NCBI RefSeq assembly: GCF_019956555.1
Contig: NZ_JAHBDQ010000044.1
Coordinates: forward strand, 124,001-188,000
DNA: 64,000 nucleotides
Direction: 5' to 3'
Source of the DNA: Pseudomonas sp. A-RE-19
GTDB lineage: Bacteria > Pseudomonadota > Gammaproteobacteria > Pseudomonadales > Pseudomonadaceae
Shown here: positions 52,431 to 59,856 of the stretch, piece after piece
How the letters are laid out: every line of letters begins with the position of its first letter
Numbering within the stretch: position 1 is the first letter of the stretch
Notes under the pieces: model-generated
The model's database searches: none
Told to the model about the DNA's origin: nothing
What the model saw: only the letters and a program-made list of their open reading frames with translations
Translations under genes and position numbers: made by a program

Positions 52431-53858
52431 ATGAGCATTGCCAATCCACATCTGAAATTCGCCTCGCAAGCCGTGGCCAAACCGTACTTCGTGTTTGCCC
52501 TGATCCTGTTTCTCGGTCAGGTGCTGTTCGGTTTGATCATGGGGCTGCAATACGTGATAGGGGACTTTCTGTTCCCGATCATTCCCTTCAACGTGGCGCG
52601 GATGGTGCACACCAACCTGCTGATCGTCTGGCTGCTGTTCGGTTTCATGGGCGCTGCCTACTACCTGATTCCGGAAGAGGCCGACCGCGAACTGCACAGC
52701 CCTAAACTGGCGATCATTCTGTTCTGGGTATTCGCCGCCGCGGGCGTGCTGACGATCCTCGGCTATCTGCTGGTGCCTTATGCGGGCCTGGCCAGACTGA
52801 CCCACAACGAGTTGCTGCCGACCATGGGCCGGGAGTTCCTGGAACAGCCAACCATCACCAAGATGGGCATTGTGGTGGTGTGCCTGGGCTTTCTCTACAA
52901 CATCGGCATGACCCTGCTCAAAGGTCGCAAGACCACGGTCAGCATGGTGATGATGACCGGGCTGATCGGGCTCGCGGTGTTCTTCCTGTTCTCCTTCTAC
53001 AACCCCGGCAACCTGGCGCGCGACAAGTTCTACTGGTGGTGGGTGGTGCATCTTTGGGTGGAAGGCGTGTGGGAACTGATCATGGGTGCGATGCTCGCTT
53101 TCGTCCTGATCAAGATCACCGGGGTCGACCGGGAAGTCGTGGAGAAATGGCTGTACGTGATCATCGCCATGGCGCTGATTACCGGGATCATCGGCACCGG
53201 TCACCACTTCTTCTGGATCGGTGCGCCTGAAGTCTGGTTGTGGGTCGGTTCAATCTTCTCCGCACTCGAACCGCTGCCGTTCCTGGCCATGGTGATATTT
53301 GCCTTCAGCATGGTGAAGAACCGTCGTCGGCAACACCCGAACCGAGCGGCCACCTTGTGGGCCAAGGGCACCACGGTCACGGCGTTCTTCGGTGCGGGTG
53401 TCTGGGGCTTTCTGCATACCCTGGCGCCGGTCAACTTCTATACCCATGGTTCGCAATTGACGGCAGCGCATGGTCACCTGGCCTTCTACGGTGCTTACGC
53501 GATGATCGTGATGACCTTGATCAGCTACGCCATGCCACGCTTGCGCGGGTTGGGTGAAGCCGGTGACGAGCGTTCGCAGACCCTCGAAATCTGGGGCTTC
53601 TGGTTGATGACCCTGTCGATGGTGATGATCACGCTGTTCCTCACCGCTGCCGGTGTCGTCCAGGTTTACTTGCAACGCTGGCAGGCCGACGGGATCGCGC
53701 TGCCGTTCATGTCCACGGTCGAACATCTGCAGGTGCTGTTCTGGGCCCGTCTGGGCGCCGGTCTGGGTTTCTTCGCCGGGCTGCTCTGTTACCTGTTCAG
53801 TTTCAAGCAACGTGGCCGCGCAGCCTTGCGCGCCCCGGCTGCGGTTGTACCTTCATGA
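52431..53858 (+). CDS. norB: Nitric oxide reductase large subunit (cNOR)
   Basis: The 475-aa protein has 12 transmembrane helices and reduces two NO to N2O at a haem b3/FeB centre. Haem and FeB histidines are visible in RMVHTNLLIVWLLFGFMGA, WWWVVHLWVEGVWEL, GTGHHFFWIG and AAHGHLAFYGAYAMI. Conserved glutamates lie in HLWVEGVWE. There is no quinol-oxidising extension, so it is the cytochrome c-dependent type. It starts three bases after norC. Confidence 0.97.
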   Translation: MSIANPHLKFASQAVAKPYFVFALILFLGQVLFGLIMGLQYVIGDFLFPIIPFNVARMVHTNLLIVWLLFGFMGAAYYLIPEEADRELHSPKLAIILFWVFAAAGVLTILGYLLVPYAGLARLTHNELLPTMGREFLEQPTITKMGIVVVCLGFLYNIGMTLLKGRKTTVSMVMMTGLIGLAVFFLFSFYNPGNLARDKFYWWWVVHLWVEGVWELIMGAMLAFVLIKITGVDREVVEKWLYVIIAMALITGIIGTGHHFFWIGAPEVWLWVGSIFSALEPLPFLAMVIFAFSMVKNRRRQHPNRAATLWAKGTTVTAFFGAGVWGFLHTLAPVNFYTHGSQLTAAHGHLAFYGAYAMIVMTLISYAMPRLRGLGEAGDERSQTLEIWGFWLMTLSMVMITLFLTAAGVVQVYLQRWQADGIALPFMSTVEHLQVLFWARLGAGLGFFAGLLCYLFSFKQRGRAALRAPAAVVPS

Positions 53859-53882
53859 GCGGGTGCAATGGCTAGAAAAGGT

Positions 53883-53914
53883 CGGCCCGGCTGATACAGC
53901 GGGCCGTTTTTTTG
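53883..53914 (+). terminator. Rho-independent terminator between norB and norD
   Basis: CGGCCCGGCTGATACAGCGG followed by GCCG and seven Ts; the stem is CGGCCCG/CGGGCCG. Partial termination here would lower norD relative to norCB. Confidence 0.8.
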
Positions 53915-53936
53915 GTTTCCAGGAAGGGCAAGCATC

Positions 53937-55778
53937 ATGGCGTTTACCGTCGAACTGGAAGAATGGGTAGGCAGTGTCTGGCATCGTTTCATCACCCGGC
54001 GCGCCAGCCCGGACTTCCCTGAAGCACGGGTTGAACTGGCCAGCCAGCAACGTCCGCTGGCGCTGTTGTTTCGCGCCATGGGCGGTGCCAATGGTGTCGG
54101 TGTGGAAGCCGCCAGTGACCGCGATCTGCTGCTGCGGCGCAACGTATTGCAGCAAATCGCCGGCACCTGCAAACAAGTGCCGTTGGCGTGGTGCGACGCG
54201 ACGAACCTGCGCCTGCCATCGAGTCTGGCGGTCTTCCCTGAAGTGGCACTGAACGAGGAACTCTATCGCTGGCTCGCATTGCTGGCGGCACAGGCCGGGC
54301 AGATGCGTCACTGGGGGCGGGACAATCAACGCTGGACGCAACAGCTGCTGCGACGCTATCCCGCGTTGCGCGCTCGCTATCAACGTCTGGTCGATGCCCA
54401 CCTGCAATTGCGCCCCGATCCAGCTTCGTTGAACACCAGCGAAGCGGCACTGGAACGGGCGTTATGCCAGGCATTGCGCGATCCCGGCAGTGTCGAACAT
54501 TTCCCTCGCAGCGAACGGGCCGCGTGGCCACTGCCGCTGTGGTTGTACCCGCCGCAAAACCTCGCCAGCCCGCAGGCGGCGGATCTGGGCGATGAATCCG
54601 AAGAGTCGTTGACCACGCCGCCTGGCGAACAGAAAGGCGGGCGTAAACGCGCGACACGGATCGATGAAAGCACCCGCGATGGCGGGCTGTTGGTGGTGCG
54701 TCTGGAGAACCTGTTCAGCTGGACCGAGCACGTGGACCTGGATCGCTGGTCGGACGACAGCGAAGACCCGGACGCCGCCAGAGTCGCCGACGACCTGGAC
54801 GAATTGACCCTGTCGCGCACTCGTCTGCGCAAGGGCGGCGGTCTGAAGCTGCACCTGGATTTGCCACCGGCCGATGTCGACGATATTCCTCTGGGCGAAG
54901 GTATCAAGTTGCCGGAGTGGGACTACCGCAAACAACAGATGCAGGACAGCTTCGTCAATCTGCAAATGATGGTGCCCCGCGATTGTGAGGCGCAGCCGTT
55001 GCCTTCTCGACTGAAGGCTTCGGCGCATCGCTTGCGGCGCCAGTTCGAGCACCTGCGCAATGACCGTCAGTGGTTACGCCAGCAACCCCAGGGCTCTGAG
55101 CTGGACATGCAGGCCTGGCTGGATTTTCATGTTGAGCGCGAGCATGGCCAGTGTGCCGAACGCGGCCTGTTCATGGAGCAACGACAGACCCGCCGCGACC
55201 TGGCGTGCCTGTTGCTGGCCGACGTGTCGATGTCCACCGACGCCCACCTGAACGATGAGCATCGCGTCATCGACGTCATTCGCGACAGCCTGCTGCTGTT
55301 CGGCGAAACCTTGTCGGTGCTGGGTGATGATTTCGCCTTGTACGGGTTTTCCTCGCTGCGTCGTCAGCAAGTGCGCATGCAGGAACTCAAGTCGTTCACC
55401 CAGCGTTATGACGACAACACCCGAGGTCGCATTCAAGGGCTCAAACCGGGGTATTACACACGCATGGGCGCCGCCATTCGCCAGGCTACGCAACTATTGG
55501 GCACGAGCAAGCGGCGCAGCAAACTGTTGCTGCTGCTCACGGATGGCAAACCCAATGATCTGGACCTGTACGAGGGGCGCTACGGTGTCGAAGACACCCG
55601 CGAGGCGGTGCTGCAGGCGCGGCGTCAGGGGTTGACGCCGTTCTGCATCACGATTGATCGCGAGGCCGGGGATTACCTGCCGTACATGTTCGGCGCCAAT
55701 GGCTACACCTTGATCCGTCAGCCTGAGCAGTTACCTCTGCGCTTGCCGCAGTTGTACCGCCAGCTGACCCAGCCTTGA
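53937..55778 (+). CDS. norD: NorD, von Willebrand factor A domain activator of NO reductase
   Basis: The 613-aa cytoplasmic protein has a long variable N-terminal part and a C-terminal VWA domain with a MIDAS motif (LLADVSMSTD near residue 425). The downstream blocks are LLLLTDGKPNDLD and FCITIDREAGDYL. NorD works with the MoxR ATPase NirQ to insert or activate the NorB iron centre. Here the MIDAS reads DVSMST instead of DxSxS. It is the last gene of the nor group and converges on dnrP/dnr. Confidence 0.93.
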   Translation: MAFTVELEEWVGSVWHRFITRRASPDFPEARVELASQQRPLALLFRAMGGANGVGVEAASDRDLLLRRNVLQQIAGTCKQVPLAWCDATNLRLPSSLAVFPEVALNEELYRWLALLAAQAGQMRHWGRDNQRWTQQLLRRYPALRARYQRLVDAHLQLRPDPASLNTSEAALERALCQALRDPGSVEHFPRSERAAWPLPLWLYPPQNLASPQAADLGDESEESLTTPPGEQKGGRKRATRIDESTRDGGLLVVRLENLFSWTEHVDLDRWSDDSEDPDAARVADDLDELTLSRTRLRKGGGLKLHLDLPPADVDDIPLGEGIKLPEWDYRKQQMQDSFVNLQMMVPRDCEAQPLPSRLKASAHRLRRQFEHLRNDRQWLRQQPQGSELDMQAWLDFHVEREHGQCAERGLFMEQRQTRRDLACLLLADVSMSTDAHLNDEHRVIDVIRDSLLLFGETLSVLGDDFALYGFSSLRRQQVRMQELKSFTQRYDDNTRGRIQGLKPGYYTRMGAAIRQATQLLGTSKRRSKLLLLLTDGKPNDLDLYEGRYGVEDTREAVLQARRQGLTPFCITIDREAGDYLPYMFGANGYTLIRQPEQLPLRLPQLYRQLTQP

Positions 55779-55801
55779 ACCCCGGTTTGATCAACGCAGC
55801 A

Positions 55802-55993
55802 TCAGCTGATGCTGCGCGGCAGCCAGAAAAACATCGTCACGCAGAAGATCGTCAGGCCGATGCAGAACCACTTGAATCGGCGCAACCGACGTTGCGCCGC
55901 GTGTGCGGCCAATACCGGCAGGGGCATGCCGCATTGGCGGCACTCGATCCTTTGTGGAAGGTTGGCATGTTGGCAATACAGGCAGACAGGCAT
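55802..55993 (-). CDS. dnrP: Small zinc-ribbon membrane protein (DnrP-type)
   Basis: The 63-aa protein has an N-terminal double-CxxC ribbon (CLYCQH, CRQCGMP), a basic linker and one C-terminal transmembrane helix (FKWFCIGLTIFCVTMFFWL). Pseudomonads carry such a gene after dnr, annotated DnrP. ATG 55993 was chosen, but a GTG at 56002 overlaps the dnr stop as GTGA and would couple translation. The name rests on position and recollection, so it is tentative. Confidence 0.7.
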   Translation of the reverse strand: MPVCLYCQHANLPQRIECRQCGMPLPVLAAHAAQRRLRRFKWFCIGLTIFCVTMFFWLPRSIS

Positions 55994-55998
55994 GGCAC

Positions 55999-56682
55999 TC
56001 ACTCGAACTGTTCCAGGCGCAGACGATCAAGAATGGCGATCTGACGGCCGTCCTGAGTGATGATGTTTTCATCGATCAAGCGGCGGATGATCCGCGAAAA
56101 GGTTTCCGGCTGGATCGACAGATGCCCGGCGATCAGCTGCTTGGCCATCGGCAGCTCGAATTGGCTGTCAACGGTTTGCTGACGCACCAGTTGCGTGAGC
56201 AGATAACGCACGACCCGGTGGGTGGCGTTTTTCAACGACAGGGTTTCGATTTCGTTGACCCGTTGATGCAAGCGAACACAAAGCTTGCCCAGCAGTGCAA
56301 AGGTCAGCCGGCTATTGCTCTGCAGCAGGCGCATGTAGGTGCTGTTGGATAACCGGTAGAGCTGGGTGGGGCAGATCGCTTCGGCCGAGGCCACATAGTT
56401 CGGCGTGTCCATCAGCATCATCGCCTCGGCAAAGGTTTGCCGATCGCTGATGACCTCGAACACTTTCTCCTGCCCATCGGGTGTCAGCCGGAAGATTTTC
56501 ACTGCACCGGCAATGATGAAATAGAACGAATCTGCCGGCTCACCCTGACGGAACAACGGCTCGCCTTTGTCGATGCTCAGCAAGTGGCTGGTACTCATCA
56601 ATTCATCCAGCTGTTCTTCGTTCAACGGCTCGAACAAATGATGACTGCGCAGAATCTGGTGATGGACGCGATGAAGCACCAT
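55999..56682 (-). CDS. dnr: DNR, Crp/Fnr-family NO-responsive activator of denitrification
   Basis: The 227-aa protein has a cyclic-nucleotide-like sensor domain (residues 20-135) and a Crp-type HTH (LIAGHLSIQPETFSRIIRRL). It lacks the N-terminal cysteines of Fnr/ANR, as DNR does, and senses NO via haem. The recognition helix ETFSR fits TTGAT half sites. No TTGAT-N4-ATCAA box is seen upstream. Instead, a NorR/sigma-54 promoter lies ahead of the small peptide gene 37 bases upstream. Confidence 0.9.
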   Translation of the reverse strand: MVLHRVHHQILRSHHLFEPLNEEQLDELMSTSHLLSIDKGEPLFRQGEPADSFYFIIAGAVKIFRLTPDGQEKVFEVISDRQTFAEAMMLMDTPNYVASAEAICPTQLYRLSNSTYMRLLQSNSRLTFALLGKLCVRLHQRVNEIETLSLKNATHRVVRYLLTQLVRQQTVDSQFELPMAKQLIAGHLSIQPETFSRIIRRLIDENIITQDGRQIAILDRLRLEQFE

Positions 56683-56718
56683 AAGAATTCATCCTGAAGA
56701 TTGAGAAGGGGGATCAGG

Positions 56719-56808
56719 TCAGACGAGGCCCAGGGAAATGCCGCTGGCCAGGGCCAGGATTGAGGTCAACACCACAAACCAGGCCAGTGGCTGAAAGACT
56801 TTTTTCAT
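56719..56808 (-). CDS. 29-aa single-helix membrane peptide, first gene of the dnr transcript
   Basis: The frame MKKVFQPLAWFVVLTSILAL then ASGISLGLV has a basic start and one long hydrophobic segment, like small membrane proteins. GGAG lies six bases before ATG. The predicted sigma-54 start point (about 56853) falls 45 bases upstream, so this is the first frame in the message, followed after 36 bases by dnr. I do not recognise the family. The correct ribosome site and promoter position support it as a real gene. Confidence 0.6.
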   Translation of the reverse strand: MKKVFQPLAWFVVLTSILALASGISLGLV

Positions 56809-56864
56809 GACGACTCCGGGTAATCGAGAGGGATCCAAGATTTCTATAAGGTTGCCCATGCAGA

Positions 56865-56879
56865 GCAAGAGGCGGGCCA
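56865..56879 (-). promoter_or_regulatory. Sigma-54 promoter of the peptide-dnr unit
   Basis: On the minus strand TGGCCCGCCTCTTGC matches the -24/-12 consensus TGGCAC-N5-TTGC, with GG and GC ten bases apart. Transcription is predicted near 56853. Confidence 0.75.
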
Positions 56880-56919
56880 GGCTCGGAGGCCCTTGTTTAT
56901 TGGGGGTGTCAGCGATCAG

Positions 56920-56976
56920 GGTAAAAAATACCGTGATCTTTAGGGTTTAAATGACCATCAAAGGGTCATTTGTACC
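56920..56976. promoter_or_regulatory. Three NorR enhancer sites (GGT-N7-ACC) upstream of the peptide-dnr unit
   Basis: The sites are GGTAAAAAATACC (56920-56932), GGTTTAAATGACC (56944-56956) and GGTCATTTGTACC (56964-56976). NorR is known to bind GT-N7-AC dyads in triplets. The array spans 57 bases, and its edge is 41 bases from the sigma-54 element, identical to the array at 59800-59856. Confidence 0.8.
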
Positions 56977-56990
56977 CTGAGCCGATCACC

Positions 56991-57084
56991 CTTGTGGGAG
57001 CGAGCCTGCTCGCGATAGCGGTGGGCCAGCCAACATTGATGCTGAATGTACCGCCGCTATCGCGAGCAGGCTCGCTCCCACAAG
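56991..57084. repeat. Inverted intergenic repeat, family B
   Basis: Perfect arms CTTGTGGGAGCGAGCCTGCT and complement ending at 57084. It lies between the NorR sites and the nnrS promoter and could insulate the two divergent units. Confidence 0.88.
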
Positions 57085-57141
57085 GGCAAATCCTCTCGCT
57101 ATAGGGGTTCGAATGAGCATCGGGGCACGTCCCTTGCACAC

Positions 57142-57155
57142 TTGATCTGCGACAA
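57142..57155 (+). promoter_or_regulatory. Imperfect ANR/DNR box ahead of nnrS
   Basis: TTGATCTGCGACAA keeps the left half TTGAT and has GACAA on the right. A start point near 57190 would suit nnrS at 57252. Confidence 0.5.
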
Positions 57156-57251
57156 AGGCAATGGATCGGTAATACCCGATGATTGCCCCAGGATTTACCT
57201 CGGCGCGTGCGAGTCGGCGCCAGGTCAGCAAACAGGTAGAGGAGTGGCTTT

Positions 57252-58442
57252 ATGCAAGTGCTTGACCGCCGTAAAGCGATGGCAATCGCGCCGCTGTTAC
57301 GGCTGGCCTTTCGGCCGTTTTTCCTCGCCGGCTGCCTGTTGGCGGTGCTGGCCATTCCACTGTGGCTGGCGGCTTTTGGTGGTTCGATTTCCGAATGGCA
57401 GCCGGCAGGCGGTTGGCTGGGTTGGCATCGGCATGAATTGCTGTTCGGGTTCGGCTTGGCGATTATCGCGGGCTTTCTGCTGACAGCGGTGCAGACCTGG
57501 ACCGGCCGCCCCGGTCTCAGCGGCAAACCGTTGGCGGCTCTGGCGCTGTTGTGGTTGTTGGCGCGAGTGGCTTGGCTGGCCAACGCACCGTGGCCGTTGC
57601 TCGCGCTGCTGGAAATGGCATTCCCGTTGGCGGTGGCGTTGCTCATGGGGTTCACCCTGTGGAAGGTGCGGCAGAAACGTAATTACCCGATTGTGGCGGT
57701 CTTGCTGTTGTTGGCCGTGGCCGACGGGTTGTCCTTGTACGGCCTGGTCGAGGGGCATGAAGGCTGGCAGCGCCAAGGCGTGCTGACGGGTATCTGGCTG
57801 GTGGCGGCGATGATGGGGTTGATCGGCGGGCGGGTGATTCCGTTCTTCACCCAGCGTGGCCTCAGTCGGGTGGAAGGCGTTGCGGCCTGGCCCTGGCTGG
57901 ATCGACTGCTGTTGGTAGGTTCGCCGCTGGTGGCGTTGTTATATGCCGCAGGGCCTGCGCTCAACCCCAATGTCTGGGTGGGCTTGCTGTTCGCGGTGCT
58001 GGCGGCGGGGCATCTGGTGCGTCTGGTGCGCTGGCATGACCGGGCACTGTGGCACGTACCGTTGCTGTGGTCGCTGCACCTGGCTTATGGCTGGTTGGCG
58101 GTGGCGTGTCTCGGGATGGCGCTGTGGCATTTCGGCGCGCCGATCAATCCGAGCCTGGCGGTGCATTGCCTGACCATCGGGGCCATGGGCGGCCTGGTAC
58201 TGGCGATGATCGCCCGGGTCAGCCTCGGGCATACCGGCCGTGCCCTGGAGCCGCCGTCGGGCATGACCCTGGCGTTCATTTTGCTCAATCTGGCGTGTCT
58301 GAGCCGGGTCGTGTTGATCCTGTTCTTCCCCTTGCCGGCATTGTGGTTGGCCGGTCTGTGCTGGGCGCTGGCGTTTGCGCTGTACGCCTGGCGCTATGGA
58401 CCGATGCTGCTGCGGGCCCGGGTGGACGGTCATCCGGGATGA
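57252..58442 (+). CDS. nnrS: NnrS, haem-copper membrane protein of the NO stress response
   Basis: The 396-aa protein has about 12 transmembrane helices and belongs to the NnrS family, which protects against NO-related damage and iron nitrosylation. Family motifs include FRPFFLAGCLLA, WHRHELLFGFGLAIIAGFLL, GGRVIPFFT and the C-terminal HCLTIGAMGGLVLAMIARV. GAGGAG precedes ATG 57252. It is cotranscribed with the next CopD-like gene. Confidence 0.93.
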   Translation: MQVLDRRKAMAIAPLLRLAFRPFFLAGCLLAVLAIPLWLAAFGGSISEWQPAGGWLGWHRHELLFGFGLAIIAGFLLTAVQTWTGRPGLSGKPLAALALLWLLARVAWLANAPWPLLALLEMAFPLAVALLMGFTLWKVRQKRNYPIVAVLLLLAVADGLSLYGLVEGHEGWQRQGVLTGIWLVAAMMGLIGGRVIPFFTQRGLSRVEGVAAWPWLDRLLLVGSPLVALLYAAGPALNPNVWVGLLFAVLAAGHLVRLVRWHDRALWHVPLLWSLHLAYGWLAVACLGMALWHFGAPINPSLAVHCLTIGAMGGLVLAMIARVSLGHTGRALEPPSGMTLAFILLNLACLSRVVLILFFPLPALWLAGLCWALAFALYAWRYGPMLLRARVDGHPG

Positions 58443-58470
58443 GTATGCGAACTGACGGAGGCTGGCGCTG

Positions 58471-58908
58471 ATGTATCCCTTTTTATTGGTCACGCATTTG
58501 CTGGCAGCGATTGCCTTCATCGGTACGTTGTTTTTCGAAGTGGTCATCTGGCATCGCGCGCGCCTGCAATTGACGGACGTTTCGCAAGTGACGGCGGATC
58601 AGGCGATTGCGCTGCGTTCGCGTAAAGTCCTGCACGGCGTGGTGTTGTTGCTGTACGGCGCCGGTATCGGCCTGGCGTGGCAGTATCGGGGCGCATTGAG
58701 TCAGCCGCTGGCCAGCAGCTTTGGTACGTTGCTGAGCCTGAAGATCCTGTTGGCCCTGAGCATCATCGGTCATTACTTGCTGCTGGCCTATTGGCTGACC
58801 CACGGGCGCCTGACCGCGACTCGCGCCAGCTGGATTCGCCGCAGCATCCTCGGGCACATGCTGTTGATCGTGATCCTGGCCAAGGCGATGTTCTATTGGC
58901 ACGGCTGA
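58471..58908 (+). CDS. CopD-like four-helix membrane protein, copy 2
   Basis: The 145-aa paralogue of 27963-28406 has four helices with histidines in the first (LLVTHLLAAIAFIGT), third (LSIIGHYLLLAYWL) and fourth (RSILGHMLLIVILAKAMFY) helices that may bind haem or copper. GGAGG precedes the ATG, 28 bases after nnrS. Such genes commonly follow nnrS, so it probably takes part in NO handling. Function not established. Confidence 0.75.
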   Translation: MYPFLLVTHLLAAIAFIGTLFFEVVIWHRARLQLTDVSQVTADQAIALRSRKVLHGVVLLLYGAGIGLAWQYRGALSQPLASSFGTLLSLKILLALSIIGHYLLLAYWLTHGRLTATRASWIRRSILGHMLLIVILAKAMFYWHG

Positions 58909-58940
58909 TCATGCTGGAAAACCCATAAATCCGTGGTGAC

Positions 58941-59014
58941 GCCATTCGCGAGCAGGCTCGCTCCCACATTGGAATACCACCCCATGTGGGAGCGAGCCTG
59001 CTCGCGAAAGCGGC
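58941..59014. repeat. Inverted intergenic repeat, family B
   Basis: GCCATTCGCGAGCAGGCTCG to 58970 and its complement from 58984, with a short loop. Located between the convergent CopD-like gene and dnrN, so it may terminate both. Confidence 0.85.
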
Positions 59015-59027
59015 CTCCAAAAATCGA

Positions 59028-59702
59028 TCAGTGGCGAGGGTTCAGGGCGTTGATGAACAGCACGTTGTTTTCCAGATGAATGTGTTGCATCAGATCGTCT
59101 TTGAATTCCAGCAGCCCGCGATAGAGCGCACGCCAGGTGTTACAGGCATCGGCGGGCGGGATGATGTGATTGGTCAGGGCGAGCATTTTCTCCAGTGCTT
59201 CGCCATGTTGATCATGTTCGAAACGCAACACCTGGATCGGCGGCGCCGCTTGAGGACCGATGCCCTGTTGCAGCATCGGGAACAGCACCTGTTCTTCCTT
59301 GAGCATGTGGCCTTCGAGTTCTTGCTGCATGTCGGTCAAGAGATCGGCCAGGCCGTTGGGGCAGCTGCTGCGCGCACCATGAACCTGCTCGACGCGACGA
59401 GCCAGACGGATCAGTTCCGGCAGTTGCTCGCGGTGGCGAGCGTGGTAGCGCGCCAGAAGGTGGGCGATCAGCAGTTCCGAAGGTTCGTTGCGCCAGTCGT
59501 GTTGGGTTTCGCCGGCGTCTTGCAGAATGTGCAGGGCGTCGGCAATCAGGACCGGGTCGAGGTTTTTGCCAAGGGCCGCTTCACGCAGGCTTTTATGCCC
59601 GCCGCAACAGAAGTCCAGTTTGAAGGTGTGGAAGATCCGGGTGGCACCGGGAATGTCGCAGGCCAGTTGGCCGAGGCTTTGTTCCAATAGGGTCTGGCTC
59701 AT
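59028..59702 (-). CDS. dnrN: DnrN/YtfE-type di-iron protein for repair of iron-sulfur clusters (RIC)
   Basis: The 224-aa protein has the N-terminal ScdA_N domain with FCCGG (residues about 31-35) and a hemerythrin-like four-helix bundle with di-iron ligands (HLLARYHARH, EGHMLKEEQVLFPML, FEHDQHG, HIHLENNVLF). It repairs NO-damaged Fe-S centres or removes NO from them. AAGGAA precedes ATG 59702. It has a sigma-54 promoter with three NorR sites and is divergent from norR. Confidence 0.92.
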   Translation of the reverse strand: MSQTLLEQSLGQLACDIPGATRIFHTFKLDFCCGGHKSLREAALGKNLDPVLIADALHILQDAGETQHDWRNEPSELLIAHLLARYHARHREQLPELIRLARRVEQVHGARSSCPNGLADLLTDMQQELEGHMLKEEQVLFPMLQQGIGPQAAPPIQVLRFEHDQHGEALEKMLALTNHIIPPADACNTWRALYRGLLEFKDDLMQHIHLENNVLFINALNPRH

Positions 59703-59743
59703 CAGGGTTCCTTGTTTGGGTTTCAACGGTTCCCCAGGCTCAT

Positions 59744-59759
59744 TGCATCCGGCATGCCA
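59744..59759 (-). promoter_or_regulatory. Sigma-54 promoter of dnrN
   Basis: On the minus strand TGGCATGCCGGATGCA has GG and GC ten bases apart, matching -24/-12 spacing. Transcription is predicted near 59732, 30 bases before the dnrN ATG. Confidence 0.78.
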
Positions 59760-59799
59760 TATTTAAATGATTGAAAAACATGGATTAATTTTTAGTTGT

Positions 59800-59856
59800 G
59801 GTGATAGACACCCTGATGCTTCAGGGTGAATCCAACCATAGAGGGTGATTACTACC
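59800..59856. promoter_or_regulatory. Three NorR enhancer sites (GGT-N7-ACC) between dnrN and norR
   Basis: The sites are GGTGATAGACACC (59800-59812), GGTGAATCCAACC (59825-59837) and GGTGATTACTACC (59844-59856). The third ends directly before the norR ATG and covers its ribosome site (GAGGGTGA). A second dyad, CACCCTGATGCTTCAGGGTG, overlaps the first two sites. Confidence 0.83.

Noticed and set aside
56759..56770. TTGAGGTCAAC inside the 29-aa frame as an ANR/DNR box for dnr
   Set aside because: The half sites lack the four-base spacer, so it does not fit TTGAT-N4-ATCAA.
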